Positions 40,701 through 52,552 of a stretch of 64,000 nt of DNA are shown one piece after another. The stretch is taken from assembly GCF_001522545.3 (NCBI RefSeq), contig NC_031776.1:20541511-20605510 (forward strand). The letters run 5' to 3'. The stretch's first letter is position 1, and every line of letters starts with the position of its first letter. A model generated the notes under the pieces. The model saw only the letters and a program-made list of their open reading frames with translations. It made no database searches and was not told the DNA's origin. Position numbers and translations under genes: made by a program. Source of the stretch: Parus major (taxonomy: Eukaryota; Chordata; Aves; Passeriformes; Paridae).

Positions 40701-43583
40701 TTACATTTCGCTAGTTCTTTGTAATGCCACTGCAAGAGCAACAGAGCAGGATACCCTAACTCAGCTTTCAGTGGTACCAGGATTGACAAGGTGTGTTCTC
40801 CATTTTTAAATTGATTTTTTGCCTCAGAAATGTGGTTATGGTGCCAAGAATAGAGTTACAGCAAATAAGTTGGAATCAAAAGCAAAATTATCCCCATAAA
40901 TTAAAAGGTAGATATTACCTAAACCAGCTAAAATAAAATGTGTTCCTTCATTTTTAGTACTATTTCTCTTGTGTTCAGGAAAGAAAACAGAGAGATGTAT
41001 GACATCAGGGTAATACATCTTCTTTTTAAAAATAATTTCTGAACATTTTGCTGTTAGACATTTATAAGATGTTAAAAGTTTCACAATAACAGATGATAAG
41101 CAAAATATATTATTCAGCATAATTATTTTAAAAGCTGATGGCTGTAGATATATCTAAGAACAGACAAGTGAATCCAATACACCATAAGAAATACCATCAT
41201 TTCTGTCTTTACATCTTAAAATATTTTATAGGCAGCTACTTCCTTGTTTTGGAAAGTATATGTTGTTTTAAGCAACAAAATATTCTGGTTTTATATGCAG
41301 CAACTGTAACATGGCTCTTTACTGTATTTTGCTAACATCCTCGTTTTTATATGCTGCAATAATCAATCATTCCCTGCTAGAGAGAAACGTGCTATTTCTA
41401 ACGTTTTATTTTTAACAGCATGTTTCATAATAGATCACATTCAATTCCATTTGTGAGCTCCCCAAAGCCCAAAATAGCAGTGAAAGATGGACAGTTTCTG
41501 GGTAAGAAAAATATTTTGGCTGAGGATATTTACAACTTGGAAATATTTAATCCTTAATAAAATAAAGGTTAGCTGGTGTGAAGCTGATAATTAGAGCTCA
41601 AAAACACTGAGGCTGCCTAATAAATTCTGGCATGTAGGTACAGAAATTCCATCTATGTTTTGATAAATCTTATTCCGTTCTCCAAATGCTGACTTGAACC
41701 AGGAGGCTGGGGCTGAGAGCATAAAAACTATTTTTAGCTCTCATTCCCTGTGCGAGGATCTAAATGGGCTGCACAGACCCCAGTGAATGGTGCTTATAGA
41801 ACATTTGCATGGGGACAGCCGTGAAAGCCAGAGGTACATATCTAGCACAGAAACCTCTGCCTAGTAGGCATGTGGTTCTTCAATTTGCCTAAGTAGCTTA
41901 GATGGCTACTGCAATGACCCTAAATTACACTAAATGTATTGTGAGAATAAGCAAAGAGGATAGAATATTATTTGAGACTGCTGAAAGTTTAACAACAGGA
42001 GAGGCCATAATCACATTTTCTATGTGTTTAATAATACCAGAGAGATGATTCAATATACCTTGACTGTCTAGGATTTAATGACTCTATGGTTAGTGTGGTC
42101 ATAATGTATTTTTTTATATTTCATTGCAAAATAAAGAATTAAACAATTAACTGCTCAAACTTTAGAGTCAGTTTCTTCATACTTGGGCATTTTTCAAAAA
42201 GGCTCACTCTGTCTGGGAGCTGAATATTTTTGAAGTCTGATCACTTAATCTGGCAATAAAAGTGAGTTGAACAGTTTTATTGATAAATTAAGACCTACTT
42301 ATTACTGATTGAATCAGAAAAATGAGAGCATATGTGGAAAATTATATCTAAAGAACTGGTAGTCTAATGTTCAAAGTAATATGTCCTTCCACCAGAATAT
42401 ATTACAATTATAGAAAAGGTGGTTAATTACATAGAAATGCTGAAATTAATCTATTGATCCAGAATAGTAGTAACGTGGAATAATAAAAAAGAGGATCACA
42501 ACATTAATCCTCTCTTAGAATTGAAGAGCACATCCAGTATGAACTTTTAAAAACCTAAAATAAGCATATGCTTGCTGGAAGGAGGTAAAATTTTGAGAAT
42601 CTGTACTGCAGCCCCACCAGGTAACAAAAGAAATTTACACTGTGTCTAGAATGAAAAAGAAAAAAAATTCATTCTAAATATATTTGTAATGCATAATCAG
42701 CTATGTCTGCTTTTTTGCTTTCTCTGATGCTTTCTTAAGGATGCCTGGTAGGATTTGACTCTGTTTTCATTGGCTAGCCCACAGCCATCCTTTGCAGACT
42801 AGTGTAACAGTGTCTATGAAGAAAATTTGAAAATCTCATCTCCCAGACTTATAGTCAAGGAGATGAATTTTCTGTTACTCTTATTTGCAGCTGCCTCAAA
42901 GGTCTATTTGGGCTTGTATTTTCCTACTGCCTAACACCTCTGAAATGTTTTGTTTGCTTGGCAGGGTGATCAGATATTTTACGAAAGTACTTTAGCAGAG
43001 TAAAGCAAACTCTTTTCCCTACAGCTGTCTGATAGATTTGCCAGTGGCAAAGTGTCATGTTATTAGCAATTACTTCCAAGGTATCATCACATCTCTAAAG
43101 CATTTAGCAAGCCACTGTCTTCATTTACATTTTTAAATGAAGCATCTAACAGAGCATTTTAGATGCATCAGTGTGTTTGATAAAGGTTTTGGACATTTAA
43201 TGCAGTCTTAAAAGTGAAAAGTGCTTCTGTGCTGTTGTTTTTTCATGAGACCGCATAGATCTAGAAAATTCTTTTGAGAAATTCAAGATTTCAGCATTTT
43301 AATGAAACAGAAAAGCTAGACTTCTGATAAAGAAAAAAAAGGATGTCCATGCCTCCCTGTTTTATACATGATGACATAACAAATTGTATGTATCAAACCA
43401 GGAAAGTCTGTCAGGACAAAGAGTGGGTTTATTTATTCTATATGTAAGTTGTGGCATATGATAATCAGCCAAAAGCTCGATGGATTATAAAACCTAGAAT
43501 ATTTCAATTGAAGGGCATTTAAATGAGTCAGTGAAGGCTCTCTTGTCCTTTCTGCTTTGATAATAATGGAATTTAAGACTTTT
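37780..43583. other. AT-rich non-coding DNA with a possible regulatory cluster
   Basis: Frames are at most 94 codons. It includes an (ATTGGAAAT)n-like micro-repeat at about 37914-37947 and the MEF2/octamer pair at 41728-41810, listed separately. No exon or mobile element was recognised. Confidence 0.5.
41728..41810 (+). promoter_or_regulatory. MEF2 motif with nearby octamer, candidate enhancer
   Basis: CTATTTTTAG (41728-41737) is an exact MEF2 site. ATTTGCAT (41803-41810) is an exact octamer in reverse orientation. Between them the sequence is less AT-rich than its surroundings and lacks low complexity. Two exact motifs within 83 bp suggest a possible enhancer, but each can arise by chance in 64 kb. 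Confidence 0.3.
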
Positions 43584-44018
43584 CTAGAAAGGAAGTAGAA
43601 CATACCTTTTCCTTTTTACCCCTCTGAACATTATGGCAGACAGGTTAGAAGGACTCATCACTTGGATCATTTTATCAGTGATGCAAGTGAAATTACACAA
43701 TAAGTTTACCATCTGGTAGGAAGGCTCTACATTGTGTTTCACTGGTTTCAAATACATTGCACCACTGCAGGAACACTCAACATTCCATTTGAAAGTCAGG
43801 TTGATGTACATTTGATTGAGTATGAATGTGTGTTTATGGTAAGATTTCTTTGCAGGAAAACACATTGGCCTCACCCAACTCAAAGCTTCTAATTCCTGTA
43901 TTTTAAAATAGTGGCTGTACAGAATATGTGGCCTTTTTATACCAAATGTATAAGTTTTACTTACATTTCCATGAATCCGTGTCTGCTTCAGGATTTTTCT
44001 TAGGTTTGTTTCAGTCAA
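43584..44018 (-). other. 144-codon open frame, identity unknown
   Basis: A minus-strand ATG-to-stop frame of 144 codons, longer than most here. Residues about 82-113 carry four cysteines (ECSCSG ... LLCNFTC) and there is a basic C-terminal patch (KRKRY). No signal peptide, repeat or known motif is recognised. The composition is AT-driven. Given the AT content, one frame of this length by chance in 64 kb is not surprising, so it is reported only as an uncharacterised frame. Confidence 0.12.
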
Positions 44019-44133
44019 TGTAATGAACTTCTATTTTGATTTTTTGCTGACAGAAATTCTCTTTCCAATGACCAGAGTTAAATATCTTCTAATTTCACAA
44101 CATGATATAAAAGACAACAAAATTTCTCCGTAA

Positions 44134-44517
44134 TTAAAAAAAAAACCAACATTCATTTGTATAGACAGTGTAATATAAATTTATATATAAATAATATGAA
44201 TATAATATAAATTTAGCACATGCTATTTCATAGATTACATAAACATTCTTTATATTGTAGCATTGCTGGAGGGAGGACATCAAATATAGTGAATTGATCT
44301 GTTTTATTTTTAAATTATAAGCTTGGCCATAGGAAATCAATTTAATGGAGCTACTTCTGGAACAAATCCAGGACTCCACATAACGCCAGGATTGCAGACC
44401 TCTATTCCACTGAGTTCTCTCTAGCTTCCTGTTGTTATCCTGTGTGGTATGTGTTAACATATCAATAGTTTTAAGATCTAAAAAAATCTTTGTACTGACT
44501 TCCCCATTCTGGACCAT
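44134..44517 (-). other. 127-codon open frame, identity unknown
   Basis: A second minus-strand frame, upstream of the 144-codon frame in the direction of reading. The second half is rich in Y, I, N and L from AT-rich DNA and ends in a W-F-F-F run encoded by an A-rich stretch, which argues for chance. The two frames are not in a clear splice relationship. Confidence 0.1.
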
Positions 44518-44717
44518 CTGTTGTCCTCAAATCACATATGCAGTTTACTTTTCCCTCCAGCTCTACATTTGTTTCTACAGTCAGCTTGGGCAACAAATTC
44601 AGAAACAAGGTATAGGGTGTATGTACCTACATATCTGATCTTTGTTGAATTAATTATATGATTGTATTTTGCCAGTATTCTCAGTAAGAATTAAAATCAT
44701 ATTTTAATTCCTTTGTC

Positions 44718-44789
44718 CAGTGTATCAATTTACTTTCAAATACAACACAGTGTTGATTGTGCTGTATTTGAAACTAAATTGATGCACTG
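44718..44789 (+). ncRNA. 72-nt near-perfect hairpin, candidate pre-miRNA or palindromic MITE
   Basis: The left arm 44718-44748 and right arm 44759-44789 are 31 nt each and pair over their whole length around a 10-nt loop (AGTGTTGATT, 44749-44758). There are 28 Watson-Crick pairs, one U-G wobble, one C-C and one A-C mismatch. Length, loop size and the few mismatches fit an animal microRNA precursor. The outer ends read CAGTG...CACTG, reminiscent of hAT or Tc1/mariner terminal repeats, so a minimal palindromic MITE is the main alternative; no target-site duplication is evident (flanks GTC and ACT). The strand is given for the hairpin as read; the minus strand folds similarly. Confidence 0.4.
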
Positions 44790-44808
44790 ACTGTGAGTCA
44801 CAATATGA

Positions 44809-44842
44809 CTCCTCCTTTTTTTCTCTCTTTTTTTTTTTTTTT
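44809..44842 (+). repeat. Pyrimidine tract ending in T15
   Basis: 34 consecutive pyrimidines, mostly T, starting 19 bp downstream of the hairpin. On the minus strand it is an A/G tract ending close to the hairpin, so it could be a poly(A)-like remnant. Confidence 0.85.
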
Positions 44843-45342
44843 AATGCCATATACTGCTATTACCACAGACTTAAAAAAATACTTTTAAACTCTTTAAAGA
44901 TTAGTTACGAAATCATGCATCTGAATTGTACTTCTACTCCCACAACACTGCAATATACACAATGGCACTGCGTAGGTAAAAGCCCAGTCATCATACTTTT
45001 TCTCAGTTTAGAAAATACAGATTAGCAAGTAAGGAAAAGAAGAAAACAGCAGGCACAGCAGTTTCCTCTTTCATTCATTCACTGCCATTACTGTGTCAGA
45101 TTCTTTAATTTTCAAGACTGCCATTTTCCAGCAAAGTGAAATGCTAAATATCTCAAACCATAAGAAATAATCAAAAATAACTACATTCAACTTGGAGCAT
45201 TGAGTCAATATGTAGTAGAAAGTGGGAAAAAAGGGAAACCTGTTCCCTTTCCAATGTAAATAATGTGCCTGATTTTTATCTCAATTATATGCTAAGAGAA
45301 AAAGGTGAATTCTGCTGGCGACTTCCACACAATCAGTTATGT

Positions 45343-45382
45343 GTCACATTCCCTCAATGTGACAATTGATCAATGTGACAAT
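45343..45382 (+). repeat. Small hairpin overlapping a 13-bp direct repeat
   Basis: GTCACATT (45343-45350) pairs with AATGTGAC (45356-45363) across CCCTC. TCAATGTGACAAT is present at 45354-45366 and again at 45370-45382, a 16-bp period. This looks like a local slippage duplication. Confidence 0.5.
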
Positions 45383-46482
45383 CCCTCAATTCTTCTTGTG
45401 GGATCAAGAAGAGAAAATGCAAACACATTTTATTCTTGTATTATTCGAAGGGTAAGGTTGTCTTCATAGTTTGATATGTAGCAATAATCCCAAACTGAAT
45501 TATAACCTTAGTGCTACCAAAATTTCTGTGAGAGAACTGTATTAATATTCTTTCATATGGCAAGAAGTTATATACTTGTAAAGGTTCAATGTTACTAGTA
45601 AGTTTGATTATTTCCAAGGCTCCACTTTGAAAATGACAGAAGACAAGTTCAACAACCCACTAGACAAGCAATATATTTTTCCAGCTTAGTTCACACAAAA
45701 TGTGAAAATAAATTTGCTAGGGGGAAAAAAAAGGTTGTATGGGGAACTTAGGATATTGTTATCTTCAAAGTGAAGAGAAAAAACAATTGCATCACTTAGA
45801 GAAGAAATTCTGTTTCATATCACTCATAAACAAGTGACCACACAGATACCATGTGCCACGTACAGCATGTGAAACTAGTTGTAACTAAGATTGTCTGATA
45901 AAAGCTTTTTTTATTGGTTGACTTATCTCCAGAAAAAAAATTTAAAAATTACCCAATCTAAACAGCTCAGGGCTCAATTTTTTAATTTAAGACTCCTGCA
46001 GGAATAAAAAAGCATTGATTTAAATAGGAGGAAAGAGCAATTTGCTTTCTGAGAAAACCGTATCAAAGCAAAAGACTACAAAGCCACCTCCCATCCCTTC
46101 TCAAATTTCTTTTTGCAACAACCATGCTTTTTTGCTGTTAGGATGCTTTGAAGGTAAGGAATTTTTTTTATTTTTTTTTCGTGATGGATCTGCCTGTTTC
46201 ATGAGGCAAATCAGTTTCTGGACTCCTGGATTCCTGCTCTGCCTGTATCTCACAAATCAAGACTTTCCAGCAGAGAAACTGAGTTTCTGCAAATTAGAAA
46301 TAGAACATAAATCTATAAAGTGGCAGAGCAAAACACTCAAAACTAAAGGCTTTTTTTCCCCCCACTTTAGCAAATTTACATTTGTTTACAACCTAGTTTA
46401 AATCAATCTGATTAAATAAGAACACAACGATGACTCAGATGAGCATAACCTACCTAACCTTGTGTGGAACGCTAACATTGTT

Positions 46483-46514
46483 ATTTTTGCAGCTGAAGTA
46501 TCAGCTGCAAAAAT
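46483..46514. repeat. Perfect 14-bp inverted repeat with tetraloop
   Basis: ATTTTTGCAGCTGA (46483-46496) and TCAGCTGCAAAAAT (46501-46514) are exact reverse complements separated by AGTA. Each arm contains the E-box CAGCTG. A 14-bp perfect stem with so short a loop is unlikely by chance in this length of DNA. It may be a cruciform-forming or paired-E-box element. Confidence 0.6.
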
Positions 46515-49500
46515 TTGACAAATTAAAACCTTAGCTAAATCTATATGGCTTTTAATGTTAATGAAGATTTTACTGTTCTTATTTCTTCTTAGTAAAGTGC
46601 CTATAATATCTCATGAGTATACATCAATTAACCATAAGGATGCAATTCAAAATAAAATCATCTTGACAGTGAGTGTAATCCTGCCTAATATGAATTCTTC
46701 TCTTGGTTAAAGCTATTTCCTGTCTCTGTCTTGCCACTGTGTAAACAATCCTAATCAATGCTACAAGAAATTTTAGCCAGAGAGGTCAACCTGCCACAGA
46801 ATAAAAACACAGCACTAATTAAGCACTAAGAAAGAGTTTCATTCAAATTCTTTATTTCCAGTCAACCTTGAAAAGTATCTGATCCAAAATTAATCTTGAG
46901 AAACAGCTGCTTACCTCACAAAAAATTATTATGTATTAGGAAACTATATATGTAGGAAGAAATTATAAACTAAAAATCTTTTAATGTTGATGGAAGTGGG
47001 ATTTCCTCCCCTTTAGATCAATATAAATTTCAGTAAGGTCTGTAATTGAAATATTGTATCACTTCACTGTGGTTCTCCTTAACTCTTAATATTCAAGCTG
47101 CTGATTTCACCATACATCATAAAATACATATTCTTTAAATGCTGATTTTTAAACTAGAATCTAAAATTTCAGTGCATTATAGATAGTAGTCACGGCCCAA
47201 TATTTCTACTGTGCAGGTTGGAGCTCAGACTGATATTATTCCTGAGGGTTTAGAAAAGAGACTTCTGGCTTCTCTGTCCAGTTTCAAGGCACAGCCTGGA
47301 TGCTGAACAGAGCTAATCTTTAATCCAAAATACAGGTGAATTGTGCAGCTTCAACTGGTAAATCTACAGTGAAAGAAGATTAGATGAACCAGAAGTATTG
47401 CTTCCAACCTGTCTAACCATAACAATCATTCCCATATAATGCCACTATCCATCTTCATTTCTTTCATTTAGGTAAAATTGATACGGAGAGTAAGAGCTCT
47501 TGTTCACTTGGTTTCTGTGTCCATAATTAGTATCTGAAGAAATTTTTGCCCAGCCTCTTGAAATCATACTATGATTACATGTAGCTGCTGGCTATATCTT
47601 CATTCTTTCTTACAGAATTATGGATTATGTTGGTGCCACTCTTTTCCAAGCAGCTCTATTCATTTGGTTTCTTCAGGTAGCCTTTTTTCTCTCTAGCAAT
47701 AAAGGGACAAGAGAACATCACTTTCAAGACACTGCAGATCACCTGCTTAACATACTCCATGTGCACTGGTGTAGCTGGTGAAAACAAGAAGCAAGTAGGT
47801 ACCTTCCTGAGTAAACAAGTTCAGTAATGGTGTCCTGTCTGCTGTTCGATCCAAAGAAGGTTTGACACAAATGATCAGAGGAACATTTTTTTAAAAAAGT
47901 CTAATAATATAACCATTGCTTTCACTAAGGGACAATCAATTCTTGAATTGCCCATGAGTCTTCAGAGAATAATAAGCAAGTTTCTCAGTATTTCACAGCT
48001 GTATTCTGCCCTCAGAGAATGTGGGCAGCTCTATTCAATTACAAAGGATGCAGATGAAGGGTATGATATGTCCTGAAGTGATGACAATTTGATGATTATT
48101 GTGTTTGATTTGAAACTCTACCCTTACCATTGAACTTACATTTCTTTTATAAGGCCTGTTTTAATGTGGTTATAGAAACCTTTGTCTCATTTCACCAAAG
48201 GCAGAAAATAGCATATAAACCTAAAAGCAGTACTTTCCTTTTTTCCACCAAAATTAGAGACAGAAGACAAGAAAAAAAAGACATGTTTACTCTGACCTCC
48301 ATTTTCTATTAAGGCCTTGTTTTCTGAAATATTGAGCCTTCAGTTTAATAAATCAGGAAATAAATAGCCTGGTGTGATCCTTTTCAGCCTTAAAAGATGC
48401 TTCATGAAGGTAGCAAATTTTTCACAAAAAATATTTTTTCAGCAGTATATTTTGAATTCAGCTATGAAGGATTGGCATATTAATTTGCAGAAACCCTCCT
48501 CATTTGAGGAAGGAGAGGAGAGAAATCTCCTTCCATTCCTCCAAATCTCAACGTTTTAGTTTCATCTTGAAGACAAATACTTGGTTTCTCCAGTTTGCAA
48601 CAGCAATCTTATCAGCACAGAGTGATCTAATAAATTTCTTTTAATTTGCTTCTAATTATGTGGAAAATTTTGGATAACTGGACTTTGGTGGTTTTGTAAA
48701 GAAAAAGATTGTACTAAAAATAGAAAAGCTAGATGTTAAAGAGGGAAATATTGATATATTGCATTACATTGGGAAACTTTAAAAAATATACATGACTCAG
48801 AAGAAGCATTAGGCTGTGTACAAAAAGAGTTCTGGACCTGCTCTTAATTTCTTTCTACAATCCTTACATGTATCCTTCTTGCTTTACAATAACCTTCTGA
48901 TTTAATTACAAACTTTGTGTCTTTTCCTTTTTATGTATGATGTTTAGTTGCATTTTTACATCCAACAGACATGATATTTTTGGATGTATACAAACAAAAA
49001 AGATAGACCAGAGAGTGCAATTCAAGCATTGTTAGCTAAACTTCATTATAAATAAACTGGTTTTATTTACCTCAGCAAGATTTTGCATAGACTTGAAGTC
49101 TAAAACTTCCACTTTCTCTGTGGGTAAGAAGTAGCTTTCATAGGTAATCAGTGCTTTTTAAGAGAATTCATCATTCAATTGGGGGTTTACCAGGAAAATT
49201 ACATAAAATAGTAAACCTCTATGGGCTTATGTAGGAAGTGTTGAAAGGAGAACCCTCTTTTTCACATATTTACAAACTCAAGGCCAAGAACTTGCCAGTT
49301 TAGAATGTTTTCTAAAGGAACTAGCAGCTTGGGATCTTCCATTTTTTCAGTGTTCAATTTTAGAAACTTATGGGCTCATTCAATCTCAGAGTAGTAAGTA
49401 CTTATCTCATGAAAATCCTTCATTGAGATACTCATAATTCCATGTGCTTATAAGAATTTGTTGTATATAAATGTTAAGTGACAAATTATAGAACATTCCC

Positions 49501-50728
49501 CAATAAAGATTGGATGTTTGGATATGAACATTCATTCTTTTCTTCTCAAATCATAGTTTATTTTTTGTATGCATATACAAATCACTATCCAGTGGTTATT
49601 AAATATAATTAAGAATATAGAGAACTGGGAATTCTAAATCTCAAATAACACACAAAAGTATTGGGATGACAGGATTTTTTTTTTAAATTTAACTTGGCTT
49701 TAGCAGCTGGAGAACTCTCAGAGATTTTTTTTCAGGTCTTTCAGTTTCTCTGGTCTTTTCTTCCTACATGTATTTGCATAACTATAGGGAAATTGTCAGT
49801 TTTTTCATAGGTTTAACTGCAGAACAGAAAATTGCTTCGGTTTTTCTCACTTTTTAATTTGCTTGAGCATTCATTTGACATTACTTTCTGGTCCCTATCA
49901 TCTATTTTGATTTTCTTTAACATAGAAAATATTTCTGTTTCTAGATGTCTTCCTTTGTTCAGTGAGTTCTCTGACAGATATGTATCATAATGTTCTTTTC
50001 CTTTTCTGAAAATTTATATTCTGAAAATTGGTCTTTTAATAGCCTTCAAGATTTTCCAAGCTGTGCCAGTAATTTGCCACTTAATGGTGGAAGTGCAGCA
50101 ACTGATCTTTCATTGTTCTCCTGTAGAGTAAAGGAATCACTTCTGATAGTCAAAGCTGCCTTTCAGTTATTAGAAACTAAAATTGTGATATGCATTCAGA
50201 GACATGAGGATAAAGAATTGCAGAATAAAATGAGAGTTAAATTCCAGCTTAATGAATCATTTAGAAACAATACGTCTTTTCCAAATAATCAGCAATCCTC
50301 CCTGTCAAAACATTACTTTGCCAGACTTTTCATCTGACATGCTGTTTAAAAGGAGACAAAAATCTTCCAGTGTAATTTTCTAGTTCTTTTGATAACTTCT
50401 CATTTTACAAAGGGAAAGTAAGTCATTCACAATTTTCTAATCCATAAGTGCTTGAAGAAGTAAAAATAAAAGTAGAAACTGAGTATTGTTGCTTGATTAC
50501 AGCAAACACCAACTACTTCTGTAAGTGGCTAAGTCGACAGTATCCTGTCTTCACTTGGTACATACATGGTTTGATGCAACAGAGCAGACAATTTCTGCAG
50601 TCACCTTCTTTATAAACTGAAGCCAATTGTATTAAAAGTACAGTTAACATTATTTTGGTTTGTATCACCTTATTTTTTTGAGTAGGTAACATAGCCTGTT
50701 AAGACAAGCTCAGAATTCAGCTTTTCCA

Positions 50729-51171
50729 TGTGATGCTTTAAGAAGTAACCCAGAACTGAGGCTGGACAGAGTTAAAGGAATAAAGTAGGTATTTATTAAA
50801 AGGCCTTCAAAGGATGCACCTTGGGCAGTACAAGAGCCCAGCCGTGGCTACACCCAAGATGGATGCAAGATGGACAATGGGTCATGAGTTTTCACGCTTT
50901 CATAAGTTTTGGTCCCTTTCCATATTGAGGTTAATTGTCCAATTACAGCTTCATGTTATGAAGTCCCATCCTCTCAGATTGCTTTCTTCAATTCAATGAA
51001 CAAGAAATTTATACTTTTTTGGGCTGAAGCTACAACGGTGTCCTTGGTTCTTGGGCTGGAAAAGGACTGTCTAACTACCCTGTGAAGAGAACTTGCTAAC
51101 ACTTTATATGAAGTTCAGAGTCACACACTAAGTCAATCCGAAAAATATGAAAGCATATTTAAGGCATCACA
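50729..51171 (-). mobile_element. Solo LTR of a songbird-type endogenous retrovirus
   Basis: A 443-bp element with short inverted ends: TGTGATGCTTTA at the left and TTAAGGCATCACA at the right, giving the TG...CA termini of an LTR. Read on the minus strand it has an AATAAA signal (50792-50797), about 60 bp before the end, and TATA-like TATAAA candidates (51008-51013 and 51103-51108). The body ('aaaggccttcaaaggatgca', 'gggcagtacaagagcccagc', 'ttgtccaattacagcttca') resembles a family common in passerine genomes. No internal viral genes flank it, so it is a solo LTR left by recombination. No clear target-site duplication was found (TTTCCA left, TAAGCA right). Confidence 0.75.
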
Positions 51172-51997
51172 TAAGCAGTTAAGGTTAACCAAGGGGCTGA
51201 AAGTAACAATGGGGGTTTTTTAACAAAAATACTAATTTCCACAAAGAGTATACAGACTAGCTCAATTATAAATAATTTTCCTTGAGCAGTTCCTATGTTT
51301 TCCTTAATGTGAGTACTCTGTTTACTTGGCAGTGATAGTCTCTTTCTCCTGGAGTGGCTTGAGAACTGATGATTCTCCTCACTTTCCTTCTGTAAAACCA
51401 CAGAAAAGAACCAATGCAAATTTCTTCCAAGACAAACTCTTTACTCAGAGAAGCATGGATGGAGGATAAATCCAGAACAGAACAGATTTGATGGATGACT
51501 ATCTTGCTTTGCTAAGTCACATCAACATACTAACAATGTGTAACATACAATGATTAAATGGGAGAAGAAGCAGGATAATTCACATCCAGCCAAATCAGCT
51601 ATAATGTTCCCATTGACTTCAGGTGGTCATGAAATGTCTGATGCTTTCCATTTTCCAGCCAGTAGAAGAGATGTGAGATAAAGACAAACTTCTAGCACTG
51701 CAACATAATCTCGCAGTGGGTAGTATTATTGAGAAAACTGAAGAGTGGATGTAAACTGATTAATGGTAGATGGAATTTTATTACTAAATATCAGCCTTTA
51801 CCATCTTGGAAAATAGGGATTTGATTTTTGCAGTTAAAGTTATAAGACCAGAGATCTCTGCCACATTTATTAATCACAACTTAAATATCATCTTAGCAAT
51901 TCATTATATCAGAAAACTTCAACTTGGTCCCAGCTCATTTAATGATAAAATTGAAAACTATCCGAAGATTACACTGGAATTCTTCAAAAAGACGAAG
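51172..51997. other. Spacer between the two LTRs
   Basis: About 0.8 kb of AT-rich sequence with no gag, pol or env similarity that I can recognise, so the flanking LTRs do not bound a provirus. The longest frame (51159-51419, minus) begins at CR1- and LTR-free DNA, runs into the left LTR edge and shows no motif. Confidence 0.55.
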
Positions 51998-52552
51998 TGT
52001 CATGGTTTAACCCCTGCTGGCAACTATGCACCATACAACTGCTTACTGTCTCTCCTCAGCGGCAGGTTAGTGGGGAGATAATTGGAAGGGTAAAAAGGAG
52101 AAAACTATTGGGTTAAGATATGAATAGTTAAATAACTGAAATAAAGTAAAATAATTAATAGTAAAAATAAAAATAAATTCAAATGAGAAGGAAAGTAACA
52201 GAGAAAAATAAAACCCAGGAAAGGCAAGTCATTCAAATAAAAACAATTTCTCACCACCATCCAACTGATGTCCAGCCTGTCCCTGCCAAAACTGCCCCCT
52301 TTATTGCAAAACCTGCTGCCACGTGGTCTTGAATACCCCTATGGTCAGTTGGGATCAAGTGTACCAGATATGTGTCCTGCCAACTCCTTGGGCACCTCCA
52401 GCCTCGTTGCTGGTGGGGCCACCTGAGGTGCAGAAAAGGCTTGAATGCTCTGTAAACCCTGCCCAGCAATAGCAAAAATATCCCTGCACTGTTAACACAG
52501 TTTCCTGCACAAATCCAAAACATAGCCCTGCACTATCTACTATGGAGAAAAG
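51998..52552 (-). mobile_element. Second, different solo LTR, degraded
   Basis: Begins TGTCATGGTTTAACCCCTGC at 51998 and can be followed through 'aattggaagggtaaaaagga', 'atggtcagttgggatcaagt', 'gcagaaaaggcttgaatgct' and 'acaaatccaaaacatagccc' to 'actatggagaaaa' at about 52551. These are landmarks of an LTR widespread in passerine birds. The sense strand of that family is the complement of this reading. The outer end beyond 52551 has lost similarity, so the boundary is approximate. The promoter region is degenerate: the place of the TATA box reads CAATAAAG on the minus strand. A frame of 90 codons inside it (52251-52523, minus) is LTR sequence, not a gene. Confidence 0.8.

Larger units (their letters stand above)
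44843..50728. other. AT-rich non-coding DNA
   Basis: Holds a small hairpin-plus-duplication at 45343-45382, the perfect hairpin at 46483-46514, and frames of 119 codons (46042-46401, plus) and 115 codons (49990-50337, plus) that show no known motif. No mobile element or exon was recognised. Confidence 0.45.

Noticed and set aside
52251..52523. 90-codon minus-strand frame
   Set aside because: Lies wholly inside the second solo LTR.
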